A DNA stretch of 64,000 nucleotides from Opitutia bacterium (lineage in GTDB: Bacteria; Verrucomicrobiota; Verrucomicrobiia; Opitutales; Opitutaceae): NCBI GenBank assembly GCA_016217545.1, contig JACRHT010000017.1, positions 62,001 through 126,000 of the forward strand. Reading direction: 5' to 3'. Both the position numbers and the translations under genes were made by a program. The notes under the pieces were generated by a model. It did no database searches, was not told the DNA's origin, and saw only the letters and a program-made list of their open reading frames with translations. Below, piece after piece: positions 46,746 to 54,510 of the stretch. The number at the start of each line of letters is the position of its first letter. Position 1 is the first letter of the stretch.

Positions 46746-47889
46746 CGCGGTCGGCGACGCCGCCGGTGACGGACTCGGCTTGCTCGAGCTGGCGGCGGGC
46801 GTCCGCGTCATCGCGCAGCCAGGCGTCGAAGAAAAGCAGCTCCCACGTGCGGACGTCGCGTTGTGCGGTGTCCGTCAGGAGGTGCGCCTCGTCGTCGAGA
46901 CGGACGGCGAGCGTCGGCCCGCCGAGCGCGCGGACGCCGGCTTCGACGCCAGCGGGCGGGACGTTAGAATCCTTGCCGCCGTAGATCGCGAGGAATGGCC
47001 GGCGCACGCCGCGCAGGCCGGAGTGATCCTCGCCGAAGAACCAAGCGTCGAACTTGAAGGGCCAGAAACCGAAGCTGCCGCCCATGAAGGGCACCACGCC
47101 CACCGCGGCCTTCACGCGCGGATCGGCGAGGCCGGGCACGCGACCGGCGGGGTCGATGCCGCCGAGCGCGGCGAGGATGGTGTGTCCGCCGGCGCTCTCG
47201 CCGGTGGCCCCGATGCGAGTGGAATCGATCGCGGGACCGAAGTCAGGATCGCGCAACAGATGGTCGAGCGCCGCGCGCACGGCGCGGCCGCGGAGCGCGA
47301 GATTGGCGGCGAACTGATCGCTGCGTCCGTCGCCGTGAAAGAGGTCGACGACGATGTAGCCGTGCGCGGCCAGTTGCTTGAGGTGGAAGAGATGCCAGAG
47401 CCCGTGCGTGTTGTAGCCGCCGGTGAGAACGATGAGCGGGTATTTCGCGGCGGGATCGGCCAGCAGGGGTTTCTCGCCCGGCCGCTGCATGTGCGTGAAG
47501 GTGCGGTCGCCAGTCTCGGTGTAGGGGAAGACGTAGTCGGGCCGCGGATTGTCGCGCGTGGTGGGATAGACAACGAGCAATACGAGCGGCACGCGCGTCC
47601 CGGCGAAGGCACCGTAGCTCTTCGCGTCGGCGGGCACGTCGATCTGCACGGTCGGGACGGCGTCGGGATGGACGAGGATGTCGGTCAGATACGACGTGCC
47701 TTTGCCGCTGCGCGCGCCGTTGAGGAAGGCGAACATGGCCTTCGCGTCGGCCTGCGGGCGAACTTCGAGTTGCGTGGTGGCGACCGGGAAAGGTCCCGGC
47801 CCGGCCGGAGCGATCGCGGCGCCGCGCCCGACGGCGCCGCCGAGCAAGATCAACCCAAGGGAGAAAATCCGGCGGCAGGGGAAGCGCAT
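46717..47889 (-). CDS. Secreted alpha/beta hydrolase
   Basis: 390 aa with a signal peptide (RIFSLGLILLGGAVGRGAAI). GATGESAGGHTILAALGGID holds the nucleophile serine in GESAGG, YPLIVLTGGYNTHGLWHLFH is the oxyanion strand, and LRLDDEAHLL-like RLDDEAHLLTDTAQRD gives the late acid/His. Resembles PAF-acetylhydrolase/dienelactone-type esterases; the substrate is unknown. Convergent with, and slightly overlapping, the ferric-reductase-like gene. Confidence 0.85.
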   Translation of the reverse strand: MRFPCRRIFSLGLILLGGAVGRGAAIAPAGPGPFPVATTQLEVRPQADAKAMFAFLNGARSGKGTSYLTDILVHPDAVPTVQIDVPADAKSYGAFAGTRVPLVLLVVYPTTRDNPRPDYVFPYTETGDRTFTHMQRPGEKPLLADPAAKYPLIVLTGGYNTHGLWHLFHLKQLAAHGYIVVDLFHGDGRSDQFAANLALRGRAVRAALDHLLRDPDFGPAIDSTRIGATGESAGGHTILAALGGIDPAGRVPGLADPRVKAAVGVVPFMGGSFGFWPFKFDAWFFGEDHSGLRGVRRPFLAIYGGKDSNVPPAGVEAGVRALGGPTLAVRLDDEAHLLTDTAQRDVRTWELLFFDAWLRDDADARRQLEQAESVTGGVADRVTYRSAASR

Positions 47890-48032
47890 GCGCGCACTGT
47901 GCCGCTCCGCGACGGCAGCTCAAGCCCCGCCCCTGTCAAATGGCATCGCGGAACGAAAAGCGGATGCCCTCGCCCACGGCGCCACGCGAAACACCGATCC
48001 GCGCCTCGGCGCATTCCGAGGGCGCGTCCGCT

Positions 48033-48623
48033 TTATTCCAGCTGCGCGGCGATGTGCGCGAGCAAGTCGCCGCGGCCGTCCTTCGTTTTCGAGGAAGTGA
48101 TGAAGATCGCCGGCTCGGCGGGCTGGTCGCGCAACACGGTTTGGCGGAAGCGCTCGATCGCGCCTTGCGTGGCGGATTTCGACTGCTTGTCCGCCTTCGT
48201 GAAGATGAGCGAGAAAGGCACGCGCTCGTCGCCCAGCCACCCGAGGAAATCGATGTCGATGCCCTGCGGCGGCAGGCGCGAGTCGATCAGCACGTAGGTG
48301 TGGCGGAGGCTTTCGCGGCGCGTGAGGAACTCCGCGACCGCTTCGTTGAAGGCGGCGCGCTCCTGCTTCGAAACGTGCGCGTAGCCGTAGCCGGGCAAAT
48401 CGACGAGGCGCCAGCTGGCGTTGAAGGTAAAGAAATTCATCAGGCGCGTCTTGCCCGGCAGGTCGGACACCTTCGCAAGGTCGCGCTTCTCGGCGAGCAG
48501 GTTGATGAGCGAGGATTTGCCGACATTGGAGCGGCCGATGAAGGCGAACTCCGGCAGCGGCAGGCGCGGACAGGCGGGGAGGTTCGGTGCGCTGAGTTCG
48601 AAGGTGGCCGATTTGATTTTCAT
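48033..48623 (-). CDS. engB: Ribosome biogenesis GTPase EngB (YsxC/YihA)
   Basis: 196 aa, standard. G1 FIGRSNVGKSSLINLLAEK, the switch region with LPGKTRLMNFFTF, G3 LVDLPGYGYAHVSK, G4 IFTKADKQSK and G5 ITSSKTKDGRG are intact. Essential GTPase for 50S subunit assembly. Start MKIKSATFELS with ATG at 48621-48623; a start five codons upstream is possible. Confidence 0.96.
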   Translation of the reverse strand: MKIKSATFELSAPNLPACPRLPLPEFAFIGRSNVGKSSLINLLAEKRDLAKVSDLPGKTRLMNFFTFNASWRLVDLPGYGYAHVSKQERAAFNEAVAEFLTRRESLRHTYVLIDSRLPPQGIDIDFLGWLGDERVPFSLIFTKADKQSKSATQGAIERFRQTVLRDQPAEPAIFITSSKTKDGRGDLLAHIAAQLE

Positions 48624-48748
48624 GGAGACGGCACGCATTGGGACGCACCGCGCGCGAATAAGCGAACTTAACCGCCGGGGCCGGCGGCAGCCACGCTCGC
48701 AGCGGGCGCGCGGGCGCTCCGCCCCACCCCGCCGCTCGCTTGTCACGG

Positions 48749-50083
48749 TCACTTCTTCTTCGCTTCGACGGCCGGGTGCGGAAACGTCTGGCGGTAGCGC
48801 ACGCGGCGCTCCTCGGCGGCGGTGACGACGCCGTGCTCGTCGAGCTTGAACTCCACCGTCAGTTTTCCGTCTGTGGAGACGAAGAGTCGCTCGCCGGCGG
48901 GATACAACCGTGTCGCTTTGCCCGCGCGGTATTGCCACAGCCAGGCCTCGTTTTCGTAGAGCAGCGCGCGACTCGGCTTCGCCTGTTTTTCCTTCCGCTC
49001 CTTCTCCAACTTCCCGTAGTCGCCGACGAAGCGCGCGTAGGCCGCCGCATCGAACGTCGCCAACCGGGCCGGGACCACGAAGGGATCCTTCGCGTATTCG
49101 GCGTTCTTCGTTTTCTGCTTCTCGATCGCGGCCATGATGCGCTCGTGCGTCTGCTCCGCGCCGTCGTTGAATTTGAAATCCGGCATCAGCACCTGCACGT
49201 AGGCGCCCGTGAGCGCCTTGATGTCGTCCTTGCTCCAGCCGCTGCGGGCCTGGAGCACCGTCATGTAGAGCATGCCTTTGCGGAAACCCTCGACCGACTT
49301 CCGGATGGCGGGCTTGAACACAACCATCGCGCTGCGGATGGCCGCGCGTTTGAGCAGACCCATCTTTTCGTGCTTCATGACCTCCGTCACGATCTGATCG
49401 ATGACAGGATCGAAGGCGTTGCGCGGCGGCAGGTAGAACACCCAGTCGTATTTCGCGAAAAGGCTGCTCTCGAGATCGGCGATGGTGAGCGTGCTCATCC
49501 GCGCGGCGAGCCGCGCCTCGTCGAACTTCTCGTCCCAGGCCAGCTGGTAGAGCTTGGCGGCGACGCCCTCCAGCGGCACCGGGAGCGCCGGGACAATCTG
49601 GTCGAACGTGATGTTCGGGCCTTCGCGTTCCGCGTCGCGGCTCTTCTCGTCGAGGTTCAGCGTCGACTTCCACGTCGTGAGCTTCGCGTCGAGTCCGCGC
49701 GCCAGCTCGGCCACGCCGGGCTGGAGCTGGCCGGCATCGGCCATCGCGAGGAATTTCCGCATCATCACGACGGGATGCGGCTCACCTTCGCGGCCCACGA
49801 TGACCAGGCCGGCGCCGGTGGACTTGTTGTCCATCGTCTCGAACGCGACCTTGACGACCTCCTCGGCAAACTCCGTGGCGTAGCGCCGGTCGGACTTCGT
49901 GCGCGCGTGGATCGAGATGGCGATTTTCTCGCCGCGCACGACGAACGGCGCGAGTTGCACGTTCCGGCCAAAATCCTCGGCCGTGGCGGCATCGACCGCG
50001 GTCGAGCTTGGCGGCGGGGCGGCGGCGAAGACAAACACCGCCAGGCTGCCGGCGGAGAAAAGACGGATCAGGGGACGAATCAC
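48749..50083 (-). CDS. Secreted protein, paralog B of a local pair
   Basis: 444 aa from a GTG; signal peptide LIRLFSAGSLAVFVFAAAPP. VQLAPFVVRG at 42-51 is identical to the segment in paralog A (40680-41783). It shares KIAISIHARTKSDRRYATEF, LVIVGREGEPHPVVMMRKFL and YDWVFYLPPRNAFDPVIDQI with it. A C-terminal domain of about 100 residues (DGKLTVEFKLDEHGVVTAAE) is extra compared with A and looks like a beta-rich repeat. No enzymatic motif known to me. Exported; probably envelope associated. Confidence 0.78.
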   Translation of the reverse strand: MIRPLIRLFSAGSLAVFVFAAAPPPSSTAVDAATAEDFGRNVQLAPFVVRGEKIAISIHARTKSDRRYATEFAEEVVKVAFETMDNKSTGAGLVIVGREGEPHPVVMMRKFLAMADAGQLQPGVAELARGLDAKLTTWKSTLNLDEKSRDAEREGPNITFDQIVPALPVPLEGVAAKLYQLAWDEKFDEARLAARMSTLTIADLESSLFAKYDWVFYLPPRNAFDPVIDQIVTEVMKHEKMGLLKRAAIRSAMVVFKPAIRKSVEGFRKGMLYMTVLQARSGWSKDDIKALTGAYVQVLMPDFKFNDGAEQTHERIMAAIEKQKTKNAEYAKDPFVVPARLATFDAAAYARFVGDYGKLEKERKEKQAKPSRALLYENEAWLWQYRAGKATRLYPAGERLFVSTDGKLTVEFKLDEHGVVTAAEERRVRYRQTFPHPAVEAKKK

Positions 50084-50255
50084 GGGGCGCTGGGGACGAA
50101 GTTACTGAATCTGTGTCCGGTCTTCCGGAATGAAGTTCCGGAAATCCAGCGAAAGCACACGCAACCGGAGTGGAAGTTGCGCGCGGCGGACAATTCGCCG
50201 CGACCTCGTTTACGTGGCGCGATCAACCCGCGCTCCCGCGTCCGCCGCGCGGCGC

Positions 50256-50798
50256 TCACTCGGTCAGACTCGTCTTCTCCGGGCGGGTGTAGAAGCGCTC
50301 GTGCGCGAGAAGTTTGAGGCGATGAATCGTGAGGCTCAGGTCGGCGAACCGCGCGAGGGCCTCGGCGTCGGACGGATCGGCGCGCAAGCGGTCATCCATG
50401 CGATGGAAGCGTTCGCCGAGCGAGCGGTGTTGCTCCGTGTCGCCCAGCCGCTGCAGCAGGCGTCGCGCGCGATCGGCGAGCCGGCGGGTCTTGGCGACGA
50501 GGCGCAACGCGGTCCCAAGTTCGACTTCGCCCGCGCGGGTTTGCTTGAAGAGCTTGCACTCGAAGCTGCGGCACTGCCCGGGGCGATTCGCGTAGAGCCG
50601 GCAACTGCGATCCTCGCACAAGGCCGCGCAGGGTTGCGAGAAACGGGAGATCGGTATGCGCCCGCGGTAGGTCGTGACCGGCAAACCCAGCGCGTTCAGT
50701 TTCCTGGCGCTGTCTCCGCGCTCGAGTTGCACGCCGTCGAAGAGCGTGCCATCGCAGCACAGCCCGCAGGCGAGGCAAAGTTGTTCGGTCGGAGTCAC
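50256..50798 (-). CDS. YkgJ-family cysteine cluster protein
   Basis: 180 aa from a GTG. CLACGLCCDGTLF and PCAALCEDRSCRLYANRPGQ with a following CRSFECKLF provide the eight cysteines of the YkgJ (zinc or Fe-S chelatase-like) domain. The C-terminal third is helical and charged. Cytoplasmic; function of the family is unresolved, possibly metal binding. Single gene. Confidence 0.9.
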   Translation of the reverse strand: MTPTEQLCLACGLCCDGTLFDGVQLERGDSARKLNALGLPVTTYRGRIPISRFSQPCAALCEDRSCRLYANRPGQCRSFECKLFKQTRAGEVELGTALRLVAKTRRLADRARRLLQRLGDTEQHRSLGERFHRMDDRLRADPSDAEALARFADLSLTIHRLKLLAHERFYTRPEKTSLTE

Positions 50799-50955
50799 GC
50801 CGCAGCTTCCCGCAACGACGGCGCCCGGCGCAAGCCCGCGCGCAAGAAACCCGCGGAAGGCAAAGCGCCCGCGTCGTTGTCACGAAAGTGTGACCGCCTC
50901 GAGGGGCGATGCCGCTTGCCAGTGCGGGCGCGCGTGGGTTTTCCGTGGCCCGCAA

Positions 50956-51189
50956 ATGGTCACAGCCATCGGCAACATCAGCGGCGTTTCCCGTCAGCGG
51001 GCGATCTACGAGCGCTATTTTCTCCCGGAGTTCCGCCCGGCGCCGCCGGCACGGATTCCGGAAATGTCGGCCGACGAACGCAGCCGCGTGCGCATGGCGG
51101 TCCGCGCGCACGGCGCGTTGCTGCGCGTCGCCGCCGAGATCGCGGGACGTGAGGCGGCGGGGGCGGCATCGTTCGGCGCGGCGCGCTGA
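50956..51189 (+). CDS. Small helical protein, unknown
   Basis: 77 aa starting MVTAIGNISGVSRQRAIYER. It has basic/aromatic spacing (YFLPEFRPAPPARIPEMSAD) and a C-terminal amphipathic helix (RMAVRAHGALLRVAAEIAGR). No family recognised. Codon use like neighbours; no strong ribosome binding site. Moderately likely to be real. Confidence 0.5.
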   Translation: MVTAIGNISGVSRQRAIYERYFLPEFRPAPPARIPEMSADERSRVRMAVRAHGALLRVAAEIAGREAAGAASFGAAR

Positions 51190-51267
51190 GATTGCGATCG
51201 TGCGCGCGCGTGGGGGTGAAGCGGACGCGGCGTTGACGCGCGGGCGCCTTCGGTGAAGCATGCCGGC

Positions 51268-51609
51268 ATGCAAGCCCGTCGCGTGTTCGCCCTGCTCGCC
51301 GCCGCGCTGATGATCGTCGCCGCCGGTTGCGCCTCCCAGAAATCGAGTCAAGCGAAGCCCCGTTTCCGCGACGCACCCGGGAGCTTCACCGATCTTACGG
51401 CGCGCAGCGCCTACGTCGACGAGCGCGTCAAGGATCTCACGGCCACCGGCATGAGCCGCGAAGCCGCCGTCGCCCGCGCCTCACGCGAGTGGTTTGCCCG
51501 CGCACCCGCCGTGACGCAGCAGCCGACCGCCTACGAACTCGAACGCCGCAAAGCCCAGGCGGACCTCGACAATTATCTCGCTGACTACCGAAGCTCGTCG
51601 CGGCGCTAA
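51268..51609 (+). CDS. Small lipoprotein
   Basis: 113 aa. Type II signal peptide MQARRVFALLAAALMIVAAG followed by a lipobox cysteine (AAGC) at residue 21, then ASQKSSQAKPRF. The mature part is a helical, charged segment (SAYVDERVKDLTATGMSREA). Outer-membrane or periplasmic lipid-anchored protein of unknown role. A GTG five codons upstream is an alternative start. Confidence 0.72.
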   Translation: MQARRVFALLAAALMIVAAGCASQKSSQAKPRFRDAPGSFTDLTARSAYVDERVKDLTATGMSREAAVARASREWFARAPAVTQQPTAYELERRKAQADLDNYLADYRSSSRR

Positions 51610-51654
51610 GACGGCGTAAATGCCGGGCGCGGCGGCCCGGCTCAGCCCGTTGGT

Positions 51655-52455
51655 TCAGCTCGCGGAGACCAGCGCCAGCAAAGCGTTCCAGCGTTCACCG
51701 CTGGGGTCCTCGTCACTCGGGAAATGCACCTCGCGCCGCGTCGTCATCCGCTCGCGACCGTCCGCACTGTCCCAATAACGCACCGTCCGCGAAACCTCGA
51801 CGTTCGTCGACCCGTGCTTCGGATCGCCCGTAACCTCGAGCGTCTGGGCGCTCACGCCGAAGCCAGCGAAACTGCCCTCGAACCGGTGGGCGAAAGCCTG
51901 CGTGACTTCCGTCGCCGCGTCCTTGCCGAGACCCCGCTCGAGGTCGGCCAGAAATTGCCGACGGAGCTCGTCGCCGGCCGCCGCGTAGGCCGGGATGTCG
52001 ATGCGGTAGCGACCCGGCGCGACCGAGGTCGCGGTCGCGATGGTCGCCTCGTAATTGTGTCGCACCGCCTGCGCCTGCACGACCGCGGCCGCGAACGCCT
52101 GCCATTGCTTGGTCGTCAGATCGAGGTCGAGATTCATGTCCGTCGCGGCGAGCTGCAGCTCGATCAGGGTGGAAAACTGCGCGCCTTCGCCCGCCGGCAG
52201 CTGCTCGACGACCCGCGCCGCGCCCGAACCGACCGCCGCCGGGGCATCGGCCACCGTTTCCGGCGTCTCGAAAGCCACCACCTTGTCCGCGGGCAGCGAG
52301 GCCCGCATGGCGATCGAGGGATGCGCCTCGCGAGCCGCTGACGCCCCCTGTCGTGACCAGATCGCCAGCCCGAGCAGCCCGACGCCGCCCAAGGCGGCGA
52401 TGATCAAGAGCTGACGTTGAAAGGACTTACGCACGACGCGCCCAAGGAACAGCAT
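51655..52455 (-). CDS. Membrane-anchored protein, unknown
   Basis: 266 aa. Basic N-terminus (VRKSFQRQ) and one helix LLIIAALGGVGLLGLAIWSR, then an extracytoplasmic domain: an acidic linker, a helix (ELQLAATDMNLDLDLTTKQW) and a C-terminal beta part (GSTNVEVSRTVRYWDSADGR). No motif recognised. Convergent with the lipoprotein gene. Confidence 0.7.
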   Translation of the reverse strand: MLFLGRVVRKSFQRQLLIIAALGGVGLLGLAIWSRQGASAAREAHPSIAMRASLPADKVVAFETPETVADAPAAVGSGAARVVEQLPAGEGAQFSTLIELQLAATDMNLDLDLTTKQWQAFAAAVVQAQAVRHNYEATIATATSVAPGRYRIDIPAYAAAGDELRRQFLADLERGLGKDAATEVTQAFAHRFEGSFAGFGVSAQTLEVTGDPKHGSTNVEVSRTVRYWDSADGRERMTTRREVHFPSDEDPSGERWNALLALVSAS

Positions 52456-52548
52456 CCCCGCCGCGCCCGCGACAAAATTTTCGCAGAATTTCCTAAAGTT
52501 TTCCCGACTTCGGCCGACACGCCCGGCGCCGCCGTCATCCCCCGCGGT

Positions 52549-53355
52549 TCAGCGGACCGACGCGAGCACATCCAGCATCGCGCCGTGGATGAGTCCGTTG
52601 CTCGCGACGTAGCGCCCGCGGTCGACCCGCTGGGGATTCGGTTCGCCGTCGTAGTTGGTCACCGTGCCGCCCGCTTCCGCCACGAGCAGCACGCCCGCCA
52701 TCGTGTCCCAAGGATTCAGGTAGTTCTCCCAATAGCCGTCGAGACGCCCGGCGGCGACGTAGGCGAGGTCGAGCGCGGCGGAGCCGAGCCGGCGCTCGCC
52801 GCGGATATGCTTCAGGAACGCCGCCCACTCGCGCTCGTTGTTGGCCGGGTTGGTGTGCTTGTCGTAAGGGAAACCGGTGGAAAGCACCGCGTCGTTCAGC
52901 GCCTCGATCGTCGTCACGCGCAACGGCCCGCCGTTGAGGTGCGCGCCACCGCCACGCGTGGCGGTGAAAAGCTCATCGCGCGTCGGATCGTAGATCACGC
53001 CCAGCAGTGGCTGCCGGTCGGGCGTCGTGAGCGCGATGCTGGTGCAGAAATGCGGGAGCTTCGCCGCGAAATTCACCGTGCCGTCGATCGGATCGACGAA
53101 CCAGTGGAACGGCGCCGTGGCCGCCGGCGCGCCCTGCCCGCCGCCTTCCTCGCCGACGATGTGATGCGTCGGAAATCTCGCCAGCAATTCGCGCACGATG
53201 AACGCCTCGGCCTCGGTGTCGGCGGCCGTGACGACGTCGGAGCGCGTCGACTTGCGCGCCGAGATCGGGATCGGCGCGGCGAAGTGCCGGCGGATGATCT
53301 CGCCCGCCCCGCGGGCGATGGCAGCGACTTCGGGAAGGAGTTCGGCCGGTTGCAT
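52549..53355 (-). CDS. Inositol monophosphatase family protein
   Basis: 268 aa. HIVGEEGGG (metal glutamates), FVDPIDGTVNFAAKLPHFCT (the DPIDGT motif) and NPWDTMAGVLLVAEAGG (the WDxxAG motif) are intact, so the Mg2+-dependent phosphatase is probably active on inositol-1-phosphate, related sugar phosphates or 3'-phosphoadenylates (CysQ/SuhB-like). Start MQPAELLPEV chosen over 18 upstream residues. Confidence 0.94.
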   Translation of the reverse strand: MQPAELLPEVAAIARGAGEIIRRHFAAPIPISARKSTRSDVVTAADTEAEAFIVRELLARFPTHHIVGEEGGGQGAPAATAPFHWFVDPIDGTVNFAAKLPHFCTSIALTTPDRQPLLGVIYDPTRDELFTATRGGGAHLNGGPLRVTTIEALNDAVLSTGFPYDKHTNPANNEREWAAFLKHIRGERRLGSAALDLAYVAAGRLDGYWENYLNPWDTMAGVLLVAEAGGTVTNYDGEPNPQRVDRGRYVASNGLIHGAMLDVLASVR

Positions 53356-53427
53356 GGCTCCACGCTCAACCCTTGCGGGTTCGAGGTCACCACGAAACGC
53401 CGCGGGCAAAAAACTCAGCGCGGCGTC

Positions 53428-54093
53428 TCATTTCGGCCGTGTGGTCATCAACTGCAGGTAGAGTTCGCGCAGTTCCTTGAGCGCCTTTTCGTCCTCTCCG
53501 GCGACGGCCCCGAGTTGAATCGCGTCCGCAACTTGGGCGGCGCCGCGCGCGAATTGCTCACGCCGCTCCGCGTCCGAAGCGCGAGCGTCGGCGGAATTCG
53601 GGAGGGCCGTGCCGAGGGACAACTTGTTCAGCGAGCGGTCGAGCGCGGAGAGGTGTTTCCGTTGCAGGCGCGCCCGGCGCTCGTCCGGAGTGATATAGGG
53701 ATCGGCGGTTTCCTCGCCCGGACGCAGCGCTTCGGGCGCCACGATCCGCGGCAAGCGCACGATGGGCTGCTCGCGACGTCCATGCACGATGAACGGCTGA
53801 AGTTGCACGACCGGCGCATCGGCCGCGGGAGTCGGCGGCGGCGGGGGAACGACCGGGGCGGCTGGCAACGGCGGGGCCGGATTCTTCAGCACGGGAGAGC
53901 GATCGCCGGAGTTTTGCTTGGCTTCCTGGCCTCGCTCGGCGCTCGCACGTTGCGCCGGATCGTAGCGCGGCAGCGCATCGCGGATCGCCTGCGCGACCTT
54001 CTCGCTCGCGCGGCCCGCAAGCGCGGCCACGGGCAGGCACGTCGCGGCCGCCGTGAGCCACCAAATCAGCAATCGGGGTAATGCGCGCATCAT
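53428..54093 (-). CDS. Secreted proline-rich protein with TonB-box-like segment
   Basis: 221 aa. Signal peptide (LPRLLIWWLTAAATCLPVAA). A Pro-rich linker (PAPPLPAAPVVPPPPPTPAA, about 72-93) precedes VVQLQPFIVHGRREQP (95-110), the same VQLxPF(V/I)V pattern seen in the secreted pair at 40680 and 48749. The C-terminal third is helical and charged. No enzyme motif. Convergent to nothing; ends 72 bases before the phosphatase gene start region on the same strand. Confidence 0.65.
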   Translation of the reverse strand: MMRALPRLLIWWLTAAATCLPVAALAGRASEKVAQAIRDALPRYDPAQRASAERGQEAKQNSGDRSPVLKNPAPPLPAAPVVPPPPPTPAADAPVVQLQPFIVHGRREQPIVRLPRIVAPEALRPGEETADPYITPDERRARLQRKHLSALDRSLNKLSLGTALPNSADARASDAERREQFARGAAQVADAIQLGAVAGEDEKALKELRELYLQLMTTRPK

Positions 54094-54234
54094 TTGGCCC
54101 ACCGTTGCGACCGGTCCGGCTCGGGGCGGTTCCGGGCTGTCGATCGACGCCGACTTCGCGCCAGCGCGCCGCCGACGAGGAATCTCGCCGCGCTGGACAA
54201 GCGCCTCCGGCCTGCGCAAAGTGCCACGACGGTT

Positions 54235-54311
54235 GTCCCCGTAGCTCAGCTGGATAGAGCAGCGGTTTTCTAAACCGCTGGTCGCGTGTTCGAGTCACGC
54301 CGGGGACGCCA
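54235..54311 (+). tRNA. tRNA-Arg (anticodon TCT), CCA encoded
   Basis: Cloverleaf: acceptor GTCCCCG / CGGGGAC, D-stem GCTC / GAGC, anticodon stem GCGGT / ACCGC with loop TTTCTAA (anticodon TCT, reads AGA/AGG), T-arm GCGTG-TTCGAGT-CACGC, encoded CCA at 54309-54311. Confidence 0.97.
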
Positions 54312-54407
54312 TGTTTCGTTCGGGAGAGTGGCCGGGAATCGTCCCCTGAAAATAATGACTTGCCTCGTCCGAGGCCGTGGGGCTTCTTCACCCTTCCGAT
54401 GAACAAT

Positions 54408-54484
<77 letters not shown>

Positions 54485-54510
54485 TTTCGATTTCCAGGAG
54501 AGTTTCCTGT

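Noticed and set aside
51622-51641. GCCGGGC...GCCCGGC hairpin between the lipoprotein and a convergent gene
   Set aside because: No T-run on either side; in GC-rich DNA such stems occur often by chance, so it is not called a terminator.
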